DNA from: Sterolibacterium sp964521075
GTDB taxonomy: Bacteria > Pseudomonadota > Gammaproteobacteria > Burkholderiales > Rhodocyclaceae
DNA length: 11,873 nt
Direction: 5' to 3'
NCBI GenBank assembly: GCA_964521075.1
Contig: CAZFPI010000081.1
Span: 1 to 11,873, forward strand
The notes under the pieces are model-generated. The model searched no databases. It was not told the DNA's origin and saw only the letters and a program-made list of their open reading frames with translations. The position numbers were made by a program, and so were the translations under genes. Position 1 is the first letter of the stretch. Every line of letters begins with the position of its first letter. This document shows positions 1 to 8,500 of this stretch, piece after piece.

Positions 1-2052
1 GAAGAGCGATGGAAATTCGCCCTGGAAGGTTCGGGAGATTCCGTCTGGGACTGGGATGTCGAAAATAACCATGTCATGCTTTCCCTGCGCTGGAAAGAAC
101 AGCTGGGTTACGCCCCCGACGAAGAAGCCGGGGGCTGGTTCGAGCACGTTCACCCCGACGACATCCCCCTGGCCGAAGCGAACAACCTCGTCCTGCGTTC
201 CGGGGCGGAATCGACCACTTCAATCGAAATCCGCCTGCGCTGCAAGGACGGCAGCTATTGCTGGATGCTGGCGCGCGGCATGGTGGCCAGCCGGGATGCC
301 GAGGGAAACCCAACACGCATCATCGGAACGAACACCAACATCACCCCGCTCAAGGAGCACCAGAAACAGCTCGAACATATCGCCCACTACGATGCGCTCA
401 CCGACCTGCCCAACCGTCTCTTGCTCTCCTTGCGACTGCAACAGGCTGTGGCGCAAAGCCAGCGGCGCGAGCAATCCCTGGCCGTGGTCTATCTCGATCT
501 CGATGGCTTCAAGGAAATCAATGACTACTACGGCCACAATATCGGCGACGAACTGCTGATCCTCATTTCACAACGCATGAAAACCGCCCTGCGCGAAGGC
601 GATACCCTGGCGCGCATCGGTGGCGACGAGTTCATCGCGGTACTCACCGACCTCAACCAGCCGCAAGATTGCGAGCCCGTGCTACATCGCCTGCTGCAGG
701 CCGCCTCGACGCCCATCACGGTGGATGACTCCATCCTGAATGTCTCCGCCAGCATCGGCGTGACGATTTACCCGGGCGACGGAGCCGACGCCGACCAGCT
801 GATACGCCACGCCGACCAGGCCATGTACCAGGCAAAGCAGGCGGGCAAAAACCGCTTTCAGCTCTTTGATGTCGAACACGACACAAAAATCCAGAAAAAA
901 CATGAAGGGCTGGAAAGCATTCGCGCCGCGCTCAAACGCAATGAATTCATCCTGCATTACCAGCCCAAGGTCAACATGACCACAGGAAAGATCATCGGTG
1001 TCGAGGCCCTCATCCGCTGGCAGCACCCGGAGCTGGGGCTGCTCCTGCCCGGACGCTTCCTGCCGCTGGCCGAATCGCATGATCTCAAGATCCAGATCGG
1101 TGAATGGGTCATCAAGACAGCATTGCAGCAGGTGGAAACCTGGCAAGCCCGTGGCCTGGAGATTCCGGTCAGTGTGAATATCGACGCCTACCACCTGCAA
1201 TACGGAAATTTTGTAGCAGGACTGGAAGCCTTGCTGGCCGCGCATCCCGGAGCCAACCCCGCCCGCATCAATCTGGAAATCCTGGAAACCAATGCCTTTG
1301 AAGACCTGCAACAGGTCGCAGAGATCATGCGTGCCTGCCGCGCCCTGGGGGTGAGCTTCGCGCTGGACGACTTTGGCACGGGCTACGCCTCCCTGACCTA
1401 TCTCAAATGGCTGCCTGCGGAACTGCTGAAGATCGACCAGAGTTTTGTGCGCGACATGCTGGATGACCCCGACGATCTGGCCATCGTCGAAAGCGTCATC
1501 GGCCTGGCCAATGCCTTCCAGCGACACACGATCGCCGAAGGCGTCGAAACCGTCGAGCATGGCGAAATGCTGCTGCAGCTCGGCTGCGAACTGGCCCAGG
1601 GTTACGGCATCGCCAAGCCGATGCCCGCCGACGCCCTGGCCGGATGGATAGGGCAATGGCAACCCGATATGCGCTGGCGTGTCTGGCAAAACCAGCCGAT
1701 CGACAGAAACAACCTGCCCGCCATCTTCGCCAGAGTCAGGCATCATCACTGGCTACACGCGCTTGCCCACCCGCACCGCGACGTCCCGGGCTTCGAGCTT
1801 GCCGACTGCCCGCTGACCCACTGGCAAAAGAATCATGGCCACGCGCATTACGGCACTTCTCCTCTCTTTGCCGAAATCACCGCACTGCACCACCAGTTTC
1901 ACGAGCTCGGCCAGGAAGTGGCCGTTTCGCACCGCTGTGGCGAAACGCACGACCGCGAAAACCGCATCAAAACCCTCTTTTCCCTGCATGAAGAACTGCA
2001 AACCGCGCTGCAACAACTGACGCGGAATTCACATCAGGAACGCACGGGGTAA
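1..2052 (+). CDS. PAS-GGDEF-EAL-CZB cyclic-di-GMP protein (5' end outside window)
   Basis: This frame is open from base 1, so the gene starts upstream; the first Met codon (76) lies inside the PAS domain and is not the start. Numbering window codons, a PAS_3-type domain spans about 1-118. GGDEF is intact at 207-211 with a product-inhibition RxxD site (REGD) five residues before it. EAL follows at 335-337, and the usual EAL metal and catalytic positions are present: E335, N393, E426, D456-D457, K477, E513, Q533. Both activities therefore look competent, giving a cytoplasmic diguanylate cyclase/phosphodiesterase whose net direction cannot be read from sequence. The C-terminal ~100 residues match the CZB zinc-binding pattern: HxxW at 581-584, Cys603 in a CPLTHW context, and HxxxH at 630-634. 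The CZB call is motif-based and less certain than GGDEF/EAL. No partner gene is visible upstream. Confidence 0.93.
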   Translation, partial: EERWKFALEGSGDSVWDWDVENNHVMLSLRWKEQLGYAPDEEAGGWFEHVHPDDIPLAEANNLVLRSGAESTTSIEIRLRCKDGSYCWMLARGMVASRDAEGNPTRIIGTNTNITPLKEHQKQLEHIAHYDALTDLPNRLLLSLRLQQAVAQSQRREQSLAVVYLDLDGFKEINDYYGHNIGDELLILISQRMKTALREGDTLARIGGDEFIAVLTDLNQPQDCEPVLHRLLQAASTPITVDDSILNVSASIGVTIYPGDGADADQLIRHADQAMYQAKQAGKNRFQLFDVEHDTKIQKKHEGLESIRAALKRNEFILHYQPKVNMTTGKIIGVEALIRWQHPELGLLLPGRFLPLAESHDLKIQIGEWVIKTALQQVETWQARGLEIPVSVNIDAYHLQYGNFVAGLEALLAAHPGANPARINLEILETNAFEDLQQVAEIMRACRALGVSFALDDFGTGYASLTYLKWLPAELLKIDQSFVRDMLDDPDDLAIVESVIGLANAFQRHTIAEGVETVEHGEMLLQLGCELAQGYGIAKPMPADALAGWIGQWQPDMRWRVWQNQPIDRNNLPAIFARVRHHHWLHALAHPHRDVPGFELADCPLTHWQKNHGHAHYGTSPLFAEITALHHQFHELGQEVAVSHRCGETHDRENRIKTLFSLHEELQTALQQLTRNSHQERTG

Positions 2053-2071
2053 GCCTTTGCCCCGGCGAAGC

Positions 2072-2095
2072 TGTCCGGAACGCTGGTTCCGGACA
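2072..2095. repeat. 10-bp perfect inverted repeat after the GGDEF-EAL gene
   Basis: The arms TGTCCGGAAC and GTTCCGGACA flank a 4-nt GCTG loop, 19 bp after the stop codon. This would form a strong RNA hairpin. No T-run follows on either strand, so it is not a classical intrinsic terminator. It may protect the mRNA 3' end or assist a factor-dependent stop. Confidence 0.6.
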
Positions 2096-2147
2096 AACCG
2101 GCAACAACGCAACAACACAACAACATAACCACACCTCATGGCGAATT

Positions 2148-2163
2148 TATGCCTTTTGGCATA
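2148..2163. repeat. 6-bp inverted repeat, possible operator
   Basis: TATGCC and GGCATA flank a TTTT loop. The repeat ends at the edge of the candidate -35 box of the next gene, so it could be a regulator site. It is short and could be chance. Confidence 0.25.
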
Positions 2164-2192
2164 TTGCAGACCAAAACCGCCCGCACTATCAT
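2164..2192 (+). promoter_or_regulatory. Candidate sigma70-type promoter for the triple-PAS cyclase
   Basis: TTGCAG (2164-2169) and TATCAT (2187-2192) are separated by 17 bp. The -10 matches the consensus at five of six positions and the -35 at three of six. It lies about 30 bp before the ATG at 2223. This is a motif match only. Confidence 0.35.
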
Positions 2193-2211
2193 GAGAATCG
2201 TTGAATTCTCA
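2192..2211. repeat. 7-bp inverted repeat between -10 box and ribosome binding site
   Basis: TGAGAAT and ATTCTCA flank a 6-nt CGTTGA centre. It overlaps the last base of the candidate -10 box and ends directly before the AAGG ribosome-binding sequence (2211-2214). It could act as a repressor operator in DNA or as a small 5'-leader hairpin near the ribosome site. No known regulator consensus was recognised. Confidence 0.35.
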
Positions 2212-2222
2212 AGGTAATCGCC

Positions 2223-3965
2223 ATGTCGCCTCCTGTCATTGATTCCCTGCCTTCGGGTGATTGGTGCGAACAGCTTTTTGCTGCTTCCCCCGACCCGACA
2301 TGGATCATCGACGATGGCCATTTCATCCTCTGCAACGATGCCGCCGTGCGTTTTCTGGGTTACAAGAGCCGGGACGAGCTGCAGAACACGCACCCTTCGA
2401 AGCTCTCTCCGCCGAAGCAGCCCGACGGCGAAGATTCCTTCAGCAAAGCCGAACGCATGATGATGCTTGCCCGGAAAAACGGCATTCATCGTTTTGAGTG
2501 GGTACATACCCGGCGCGACGGCTCAGAATTCACCGCCGAAGTCACCCTGTCGGCCATCACGCTCAACAGCCACCCTGCCATCTACTGCGTCTGGCGTGAC
2601 ATTTCCGGGCGCAAACACAGTGAATCGCTGCTTCGCCAAAGCCAGGATCGCCTGCACGGCATTCTCGAAGGTGCGGCAGATGCCATCTTCATCGTCGACT
2701 CGCAGGGGCGTTATTTCTTTGCCAACCAGCAGGCCAGCGAAATGGTCGGCTACAGCAACGACGAGCTGATGCAAATGAGCATTACCGAACTGGTTGCCCC
2801 GGAAGAGGTTTCACGGGTTCTCGCCGATTTCCAATCCCTGCTCGAACATGGCCAGCTGCGCTGCGAGCTCATGCTCAAGCATCGAAACGGGCAGTTGATT
2901 CCCGTGGAGATGAACGCCACACGCCTGGCAGACGGCAGCTGCTGCGGAGCCTGCCGCGATATCAGCGAACGTCGTCAGCTTGAGAAAACCCGGGAAGAAG
3001 CCCTGCAGCGGCTGGAACTGATCGCCGGGCAAGTTCCTGGTGTCGTGTTCCAGTTCCGTATGGATGAACAAGGGCATATCACCGTCCCTTACGCCAGTGC
3101 CGGCCTGCGCCGGATCTATCGAGTTGACCCGGCAGTTGCCCGGGAAAATCCCCGTTCCGTGCTGAACATGGTGCACCCGGAAGATGTCACCGGGTTGATG
3201 CAGTCATTGCGGGATTCCGGCAAACAACTGCAAAACTGGAATGCAGAATACCGGATCGTCTTTCCCGGCGAGACGCCCGTCTGGCTCCATGTCAATGCCG
3301 TTCCCCTTCAGGAGCCCGATGGCGTCATTCTCTGGCATGGCTACATCAACGACATTACCGAGCAAAAAGCCATCAACGACCAGATACGGCATCTTGCCCA
3401 GCACGACACGCTCACCGGGCTGCTCAACCGCGGCAGCCTGAAGGCCCGCCTGGAACAGCATCTGGCTCTGGCTGCGCCGGAAAACCGCACCCTCGCCGTC
3501 ATGTTTCTCGACCTCGACCGCTTCAAGCAGATCAATGACACGCTGGGGCACGCCGCCGGTGATGCCCTGCTCGTCGAAGTGGCCCGCAGGCTCAACGATT
3601 GCGTTCGCAATAGCGACATCCTTGCCCGGCTGGGGGGAGATGAATTCGTCGTCGTCCTCACCGACGTGGAAAACCACGAGGCCGCCCGGCGCATCGCAGA
3701 GAAAATTCTTGCCGTCATCGGCAGAAATTACTTCGTCGAAACACATGAAGTCAGCACCACACCCAGTATCGGCCTGGCACTCTTTCCTTGCGACGGGCAA
3801 GACTACGACACCCTGCTGAGTAACGCCGATGCCGCGATGTACCGGGCAAAGACCTGTGGGCGAAACAATGTTCAGTGCTGCCCCCCCCCCCCCCCCCAAC
3901 GCCACCTGACAAGGCTCGTGGGCCGGGTTTTTGGGCGGGCACAGCGGGTGTTTGAGCCCGATTAG
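2223..3965 (+). CDS. Diguanylate cyclase with three PAS domains and a C-tract at the 3' end
   Basis: A predicted cytoplasmic 580-residue protein with no membrane segment. PAS domains lie at about 14-128, 140-250 and 265-380; the first two end in RDIS motifs and the third is PAS_3-like (HPEDV, NDIT). The GGDEF domain covers about 390-555, starting at HDTLTGLLNR, with GGDEF intact at 471-475 and an RxxD inhibition site (RNSD) at 462-465. There is no EAL domain, so it should make c-di-GMP from two GTP. The ATG at 2223 is preceded by AAGG eight bases upstream. The domain ends normally at AMYRAK/GRNNVQ; then 17 consecutive C (3881-3897) encode a Pro run, followed by a 22-residue tail of unusual composition. 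That tail depends on the exact C count. The stop overlaps the stop of the convergent lplT by 4 bp. Sensed signals are unknown. Confidence 0.92.
   Translation: MSPPVIDSLPSGDWCEQLFAASPDPTWIIDDGHFILCNDAAVRFLGYKSRDELQNTHPSKLSPPKQPDGEDSFSKAERMMMLARKNGIHRFEWVHTRRDGSEFTAEVTLSAITLNSHPAIYCVWRDISGRKHSESLLRQSQDRLHGILEGAADAIFIVDSQGRYFFANQQASEMVGYSNDELMQMSITELVAPEEVSRVLADFQSLLEHGQLRCELMLKHRNGQLIPVEMNATRLADGSCCGACRDISERRQLEKTREEALQRLELIAGQVPGVVFQFRMDEQGHITVPYASAGLRRIYRVDPAVARENPRSVLNMVHPEDVTGLMQSLRDSGKQLQNWNAEYRIVFPGETPVWLHVNAVPLQEPDGVILWHGYINDITEQKAINDQIRHLAQHDTLTGLLNRGSLKARLEQHLALAAPENRTLAVMFLDLDRFKQINDTLGHAAGDALLVEVARRLNDCVRNSDILARLGGDEFVVVLTDVENHEAARRIAEKILAVIGRNYFVETHEVSTTPSIGLALFPCDGQDYDTLLSNADAAMYRAKTCGRNNVQCCPPPPPQRHLTRLVGRVFGRAQRVFEPD
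3881..3897 (+). repeat. 17-C homopolymer inside the 3' end of the cyclase gene
   Basis: Seventeen uninterrupted C lie just after the GGDEF domain. With 17 C the protein ends at 3965. With 16 it would end at the TGA at 3907-3909 after Asn-Ala-Thr. With 18 it would end at the TGA at 3953-3955. All versions keep the catalytic domain. Runs this long are prone to polymerase slippage and also to sequencing or assembly error. On the minus strand it is a G17 run just past the end of lplT. Confidence 0.95.
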
Positions 3966-5233
3966 TGCGTCACATCATCGAGCAGGGCCACCGAATCGAA
4001 GCGGCGCTGGTTTTGTGCATGATGACGATGGATCAGCAGCATGCAGGCGATGACGAACAGGGCAAAAACAGCCACGATGGTGTTGATCGACAGCTGTGCT
4101 GACACCATGGCCGAGTAAACCCCCGTCATCAGCAGGATGGACAGGTTCTCGTTGAAATTTTGCACGGCGATGGAATGCCCGGCCCCCATCAGCACATGGC
4201 CGCGATGCTGCAGCAGGGCATTCATCGGCACGACGAAAAACCCGGACAGGCCGCCTACCAGCACCAGCAGAGGGACGGCGACCCATATCTGTTCCACAAA
4301 AATCATCGACATGACGACAACCCCCATGGCCGCGCCCAGGGGAATGACACTAACCGAATTCCGCAGGGAGATTTTCCTCGCTGCCATGACAGCTCCCGCC
4401 GCCACGCCGAAGGCAACCACGCCTTGCAACAGGCTGGCCCGGGAAAGATCCAGATGCAGGGCATCATTGGCCCAGGCCAGTACGATGAATTGCAGGGTCG
4501 CCCCCGCCCCCCAGAACAGGGTTGTCACCGCCAGAGAAATCTGGCCCAGCTTGTCGCGCCAGAGCAGCATGACGCAGCGGCTGAAGTCGTGCAGAAGATA
4601 GACCGGGTTGCGCTTGAGCACATGGTGATCGACACCGGTATCCGGTACGAAAAGATTGAAGATGGCAGCGACAAAATACAGCGCGCCAATGATCAGCAGA
4701 TTCATTTCTGCGACGGTATCAATCCCGGGCAAGCCGACAGACAGGAGAGACTGCGCGATATCCGGCTTGATGAGGAGCCCACCGACCACCGTTCCCAGGA
4801 TGATGGCCAGCACCGTCAACCCTTCGATCCAGCCATTCGCTACGACCAGCAGACGGGCAGGCAGCAGCTCGGTCAGGATGCCGTATTTGGCCGGAGAATA
4901 AGCCGCAGCCCCCAGCCCGACGACGGCATAAGCCACGAGCGGATGAACATCAAAAAACATGAGCGCGCAGCCTAGCACCTTGATGGTGTTGCTGATAAAC
5001 ATGACCCGGCCCTTGGGCATGGAATCTGCAAAAGCACCGACAAAGGCGGCCAGGACAACGTAGGAAACCGTGAAAAATGTCTTCAACAAGGGCGCGTAGC
5101 TCTCCGGCGCCTGCATGTTGTGAAGGATCGCTATTGCTGCAATCAGCAGCGCGTTGTCGGCCAGCGCGGAAAAAAACTGCGCCGCCATGATGATGTAAAA
5201 ACCAGCGTTCATGCATTTTCGGGGCGAAGCCAT
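3962..5233 (-). CDS. lplT: LplT-type lysophospholipid transporter (MFS)
   Basis: The 423-residue protein is a multi-pass inner-membrane carrier of the major facilitator superfamily. It resembles E. coli LplT along its length: an AQFFSALADNALL segment at about 18-30, a DSMPKGRVMF loop at 70-79, and the characteristic GAAAYSPAKYGIL segment at 108-120. In E. coli, LplT flips lysophosphatidylethanolamine to the inner leaflet for re-acylation by Aas; that role is inferred here from homology. No aas or acyltransferase gene adjoins it. The protein is somewhat longer than the E. coli one (397 residues), partly through the N-terminus. The start at 5233 has a G-rich stretch a few bases upstream and GAGGAAA further away; Met8 (5212) is an alternative with a weaker ribosome site. 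It converges on the cyclase gene with a 4-bp overlap of ends and diverges from the kinase gene. Confidence 0.88.
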   Translation of the reverse strand: MASPRKCMNAGFYIIMAAQFFSALADNALLIAAIAILHNMQAPESYAPLLKTFFTVSYVVLAAFVGAFADSMPKGRVMFISNTIKVLGCALMFFDVHPLVAYAVVGLGAAAYSPAKYGILTELLPARLLVVANGWIEGLTVLAIILGTVVGGLLIKPDIAQSLLSVGLPGIDTVAEMNLLIIGALYFVAAIFNLFVPDTGVDHHVLKRNPVYLLHDFSRCVMLLWRDKLGQISLAVTTLFWGAGATLQFIVLAWANDALHLDLSRASLLQGVVAFGVAAGAVMAARKISLRNSVSVIPLGAAMGVVVMSMIFVEQIWVAVPLLVLVGGLSGFFVVPMNALLQHRGHVLMGAGHSIAVQNFNENLSILLMTGVYSAMVSAQLSINTIVAVFALFVIACMLLIHRHHAQNQRRFDSVALLDDVTH

Positions 5234-5258
5234 GTCGCCCCCGTAAGCGTTTCCTCAG

Positions 5259-5279
5259 GCGTGAAAATTTTCTTCACGC
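5259..5279. repeat. 7-bp inverted repeat upstream of lplT
   Basis: GCGTGAA and TTCACGC flank an A/T-rich 7-nt centre (AATTTTC), 26 bp upstream of the lplT start. It could be an operator or a leader hairpin of the lplT mRNA. No specific regulator was recognised. Confidence 0.4.
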
Positions 5280-5287
5280 GGCTTGCT

Positions 5288-5311
5288 GTGTGTCGGTGTG
5301 TCGGTGTGTTG
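5288..5311. repeat. Tandem 8-mer repeat, three copies
   Basis: Two perfect copies of GTGTGTCG are followed by a third with one change (GTGTGTTG). The array sits in the spacer between the divergent lplT and kinase genes, about 55 bp from the lplT start and 190 bp from the kinase start. The rest of the spacer (5312-5501) shows no gene and no convincing promoter pair. Confidence 0.85.
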
Positions 5312-5501
5312 CAGTATCCGCAAGGATGAGGGATGGGCCGCAAAGCCCGAAGCCCCAATGGAGACGCGGTTTATAACACGAAGCCCGCCGATTTGCCTTG
5401 ACGAAGGATCAAGACAAACGCCATGTGCCACGTCGGCCCGGGACCAACCATCAACGGCCGGGTTGATAGAATCAGGACATCCCGGCTGCCCCTTCCCTGC
5501 C

Positions 5502-8500
5502 ATGTTCGATCACTTCTTCATCGCCAACCAGCCGCCTTATCCGCTACTCTGGCAACAGCATGATCCCTGGCTTGTCACGCTGTCCATCCTGGTCGACATC
5601 GGCGCGGCCATCGTTGCCCTCCACATGGCGGCTCTGGCACGACGGGCGAAAAGTCCCCGGCAACAACAGCTAGCCCTCGTCTCTGGAACACTGGCCCTGG
5701 GGGCAGGCATCTGGGCCATGCATTTTGTCGGCATGCTGGCTTTCGACCTATGCACCCGGGGAAAATTTGATCCGGCCATCACGGCCCTGTCCATCCTGCC
5801 CGGCCTCGTTGCCTCCTGGTTTTCCCTGAAAATTCTCTTGCAGCCCCGGATTGGTACGCCCCGCCTGATTGGCAGTGCTGTCCTCGTCGCCGTCGGCATT
5901 GGCACGATGCACTATCTTGGCATGGAAGCCGCTGCCATCGCGCCCTTGCTCCGCTACGACCCGGGAATGTTCGCGCTTTCCCTCGTGGTGGCGATTCTTC
6001 TGGCCATTCTGGCCCTGTGGATACGCTTCGGCCTGAAACGTCGCCGATGGAAAAACGCCACCACGCCCATCCTGCTGGCAGGAACGACCATGGGGGTTGC
6101 CATTGCCGGGATGCATTACACCGGCATGGCCGCCATTCGCCTCGTCCAGCCCGATCCCACGCAAGCTGCCGACCTGCAAGCCGCCCAGCTCCTGTTCATG
6201 AGCCATGCCAACACAGATTCTTACGTTCTGCCAGTAGCCATCATTGCGGTCACGACTGCCCTGGGTCTGTTGGCCATCGCTGTCAACATGAGCCTGCGTT
6301 ACCGGGAAATGCTGGCGCAAACGCTGCAAAACGAGCTCTTGCAGCGGGCTGTTCTGGAAACGGCCGTCGATGGCGTCATCATGATCAATGCCCGGGGAAT
6401 CGTGCAATCCTTTAATCCGGCGGCCGAACAGATCTTTGGCTGGCAGGCGCATGAAGTCATCGGGCAAAACATCAACATGCTCATGCCGGAACCCCATCAT
6501 TCCGCGCATGACGGTTATTTGCGGCGTCATCTGGAAACAGGCCACACATCCGTCATCGGCATTGGCCGCGAGCTTGAGGGCCTGCACAAGGGCGGGCATC
6601 GTATTCCCCTGCGCCTGGCTGTCGGGCGTGTCGAACAGCTGGACGAGCCTTTATTCGTCGGCTTTCTGGTGGATATGACACCCTACAAAATACTTGAACA
6701 GGAAAGGCAGCGCGGCGAGGCACAGTTGCGTTCTCTGGTGAGCAACCTCCCCGGCGTGGCTTTCCGCTGCAAACAGTTACCCGGCTGGCCCATGATCTTT
6801 GTCAGCGAGGCGGTCGCCACCGTGACAGGCTGGCATGCCGACGATTTTCTGCAAGGCCGAATCAATATCGGCCAGCTCATTCATCCGCACGACATTGAGC
6901 GGGTCACCAGCGAAGTCGATCGCGCCTTGCAACAGGATGTTTCTTATCGTGTCGAATATCGCATCCGCACACCCGAAGGCCAGACGCGCTGGCTGGTCGA
7001 ATTCGGGCGGGGGCTGCAGGAAGATGGAGAAAAGCTGATCGATGGCGTGATGCTCGACATCACGGAGACAAAAATGCGAAATGCGGAATTCGAAGGCACG
7101 GTCGAAGCACTTGACCGCTCCGAGGCCATTGCTGAATTCAACCTGCGCGGACGAATCATCCGTGCCAATGAAAACTTCACGCGCCTCATGGGCTACGAGG
7201 CCAATGAAATCACCGGCCTGCCCCACAAATCCCTGTGTGCCACGAAGTTTGTCCAAAGCGAAGCCTATATCGACTTCTGGAAAGAACTGCAGGCGGGCCG
7301 CTTCCAGAGCGGGGAATTTCAGCATGTCGGCAAGGATGGCCGGGAAGTCTGGATTTACGCTACCTACAACCCCATTCTCGATGCGGATGGCCAGGTTTCC
7401 AAGATCATTGAGTTTGCAACCGACCTGACAGAACGGCGGGCCATGGAGCAGGATTTGCGAATCGCCAAGGAACGCGCCGAACAGGCCGCAGCCGCACGCA
7501 GCAGCTTCCTGGCCAATATGAGCCACGAAATCCGTACTCCAATGAATGCGATCATCGGCTTTACCGAGCTCCTGCTGGAAACTCCGCTCGATGCCGCCCA
7601 GCAACGCCAGCTATGCACAGTGCATCAGTCGGCCCATTCCATGCTGCGCCTGCTCAACGATATTCTCGATACCGCCAAACTGGAAAAGGGAGCAGTCACG
7701 CTGGAGATTGCCCCCTTCAGCCTGCGTGAACTTTGTAAACAGATCAGGACCATGCTGCAGCCTGGTGCCAGCAAGAAAATGCTGGAGCTCTTGCTGGATT
7801 ACCCGCCGGATGTGCCGGAATACTGGCAGGGCGATGCCTTCCGGCTTCAGCAGATTCTCTTCAACCTGCTGGGTAACGCCCTGAAATTCACCGGGCAGGG
7901 CCACGTCGCCCTGCGCGTCAGCAGCACGAAAGATGCGCTGAAATTATGTGTGGAAGACACCGGGATCGGCATGGATGAAACCGCGATGAAACGCATCTTC
8001 GCTCCCTTTGCCCAGGCAGATGCCTCCACCACGCGACGCTATGGCGGAACAGGCCTGGGAACGAGCATCGCCCGGCAACTCGCCGAGCTGATGGGTGGCC
8101 GGATTACGGTAGAAAGCCAGGTGGGCCAGGGCAGTACCTTCTGTGTTCATTTGCCCTTGCCACCAGCCTCGCCAGAAAGCCCGGGGCTGGACACAAACCA
8201 GGCCCGGCCTCATCCTGCCGGGGGCTCGCCCCTGAAACTGCCGCCTTTGCATGTGCTGGCGGTAGACGACGTGCCAACCAATCTTGAACTGCTAAAACTC
8301 GTCCTGCAACGCGATGGACATACCGTCATCTGCGCCAGCAGCGGTTCGGAGGCCCTGGCTTTTTTGACCAAAGAGGCTTTCGATCTCATCCTGATGGATC
8401 TGCAAATGCCGGAAATGGACGGCCTGGAAGCTACCCGCCGTATTCGTGCTAACGAACAATCGCAGGGAAAGACCGCCACACCCGTCATCGCCTTGTCTGC

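Noticed and set aside
682..1749. 355-codon minus-strand frame opposite GGDEF-EAL
   Set aside because: It mirrors the coding strand of a well-supported gene and resembles no family.
2072..2095. Rho-independent terminator for the GGDEF-EAL gene
   Set aside because: The stem is strong but no T-run follows on either strand, so it is reported only as an inverted repeat.
2250..3360. Heme-binding PAS domains in the triple-PAS cyclase
   Set aside because: None of the three has the FixL histidine and IGIGR signature seen in the kinase PAS1, so no ligand is assigned.
4160..4975. 271-codon plus-strand frame inside lplT
   Set aside because: Composition is rich in His, Gln, Asp and Arg, typical of an antisense shadow; lplT on the other strand has clear family motifs.
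5283..5501. Upstream extension of the kinase reading frame by 73 residues
   Set aside because: It runs through the tandem 8-mer repeat, has no hydrophobic or conserved segment, and has no better ribosome site; Met5502 directly precedes the first MHYT helix.
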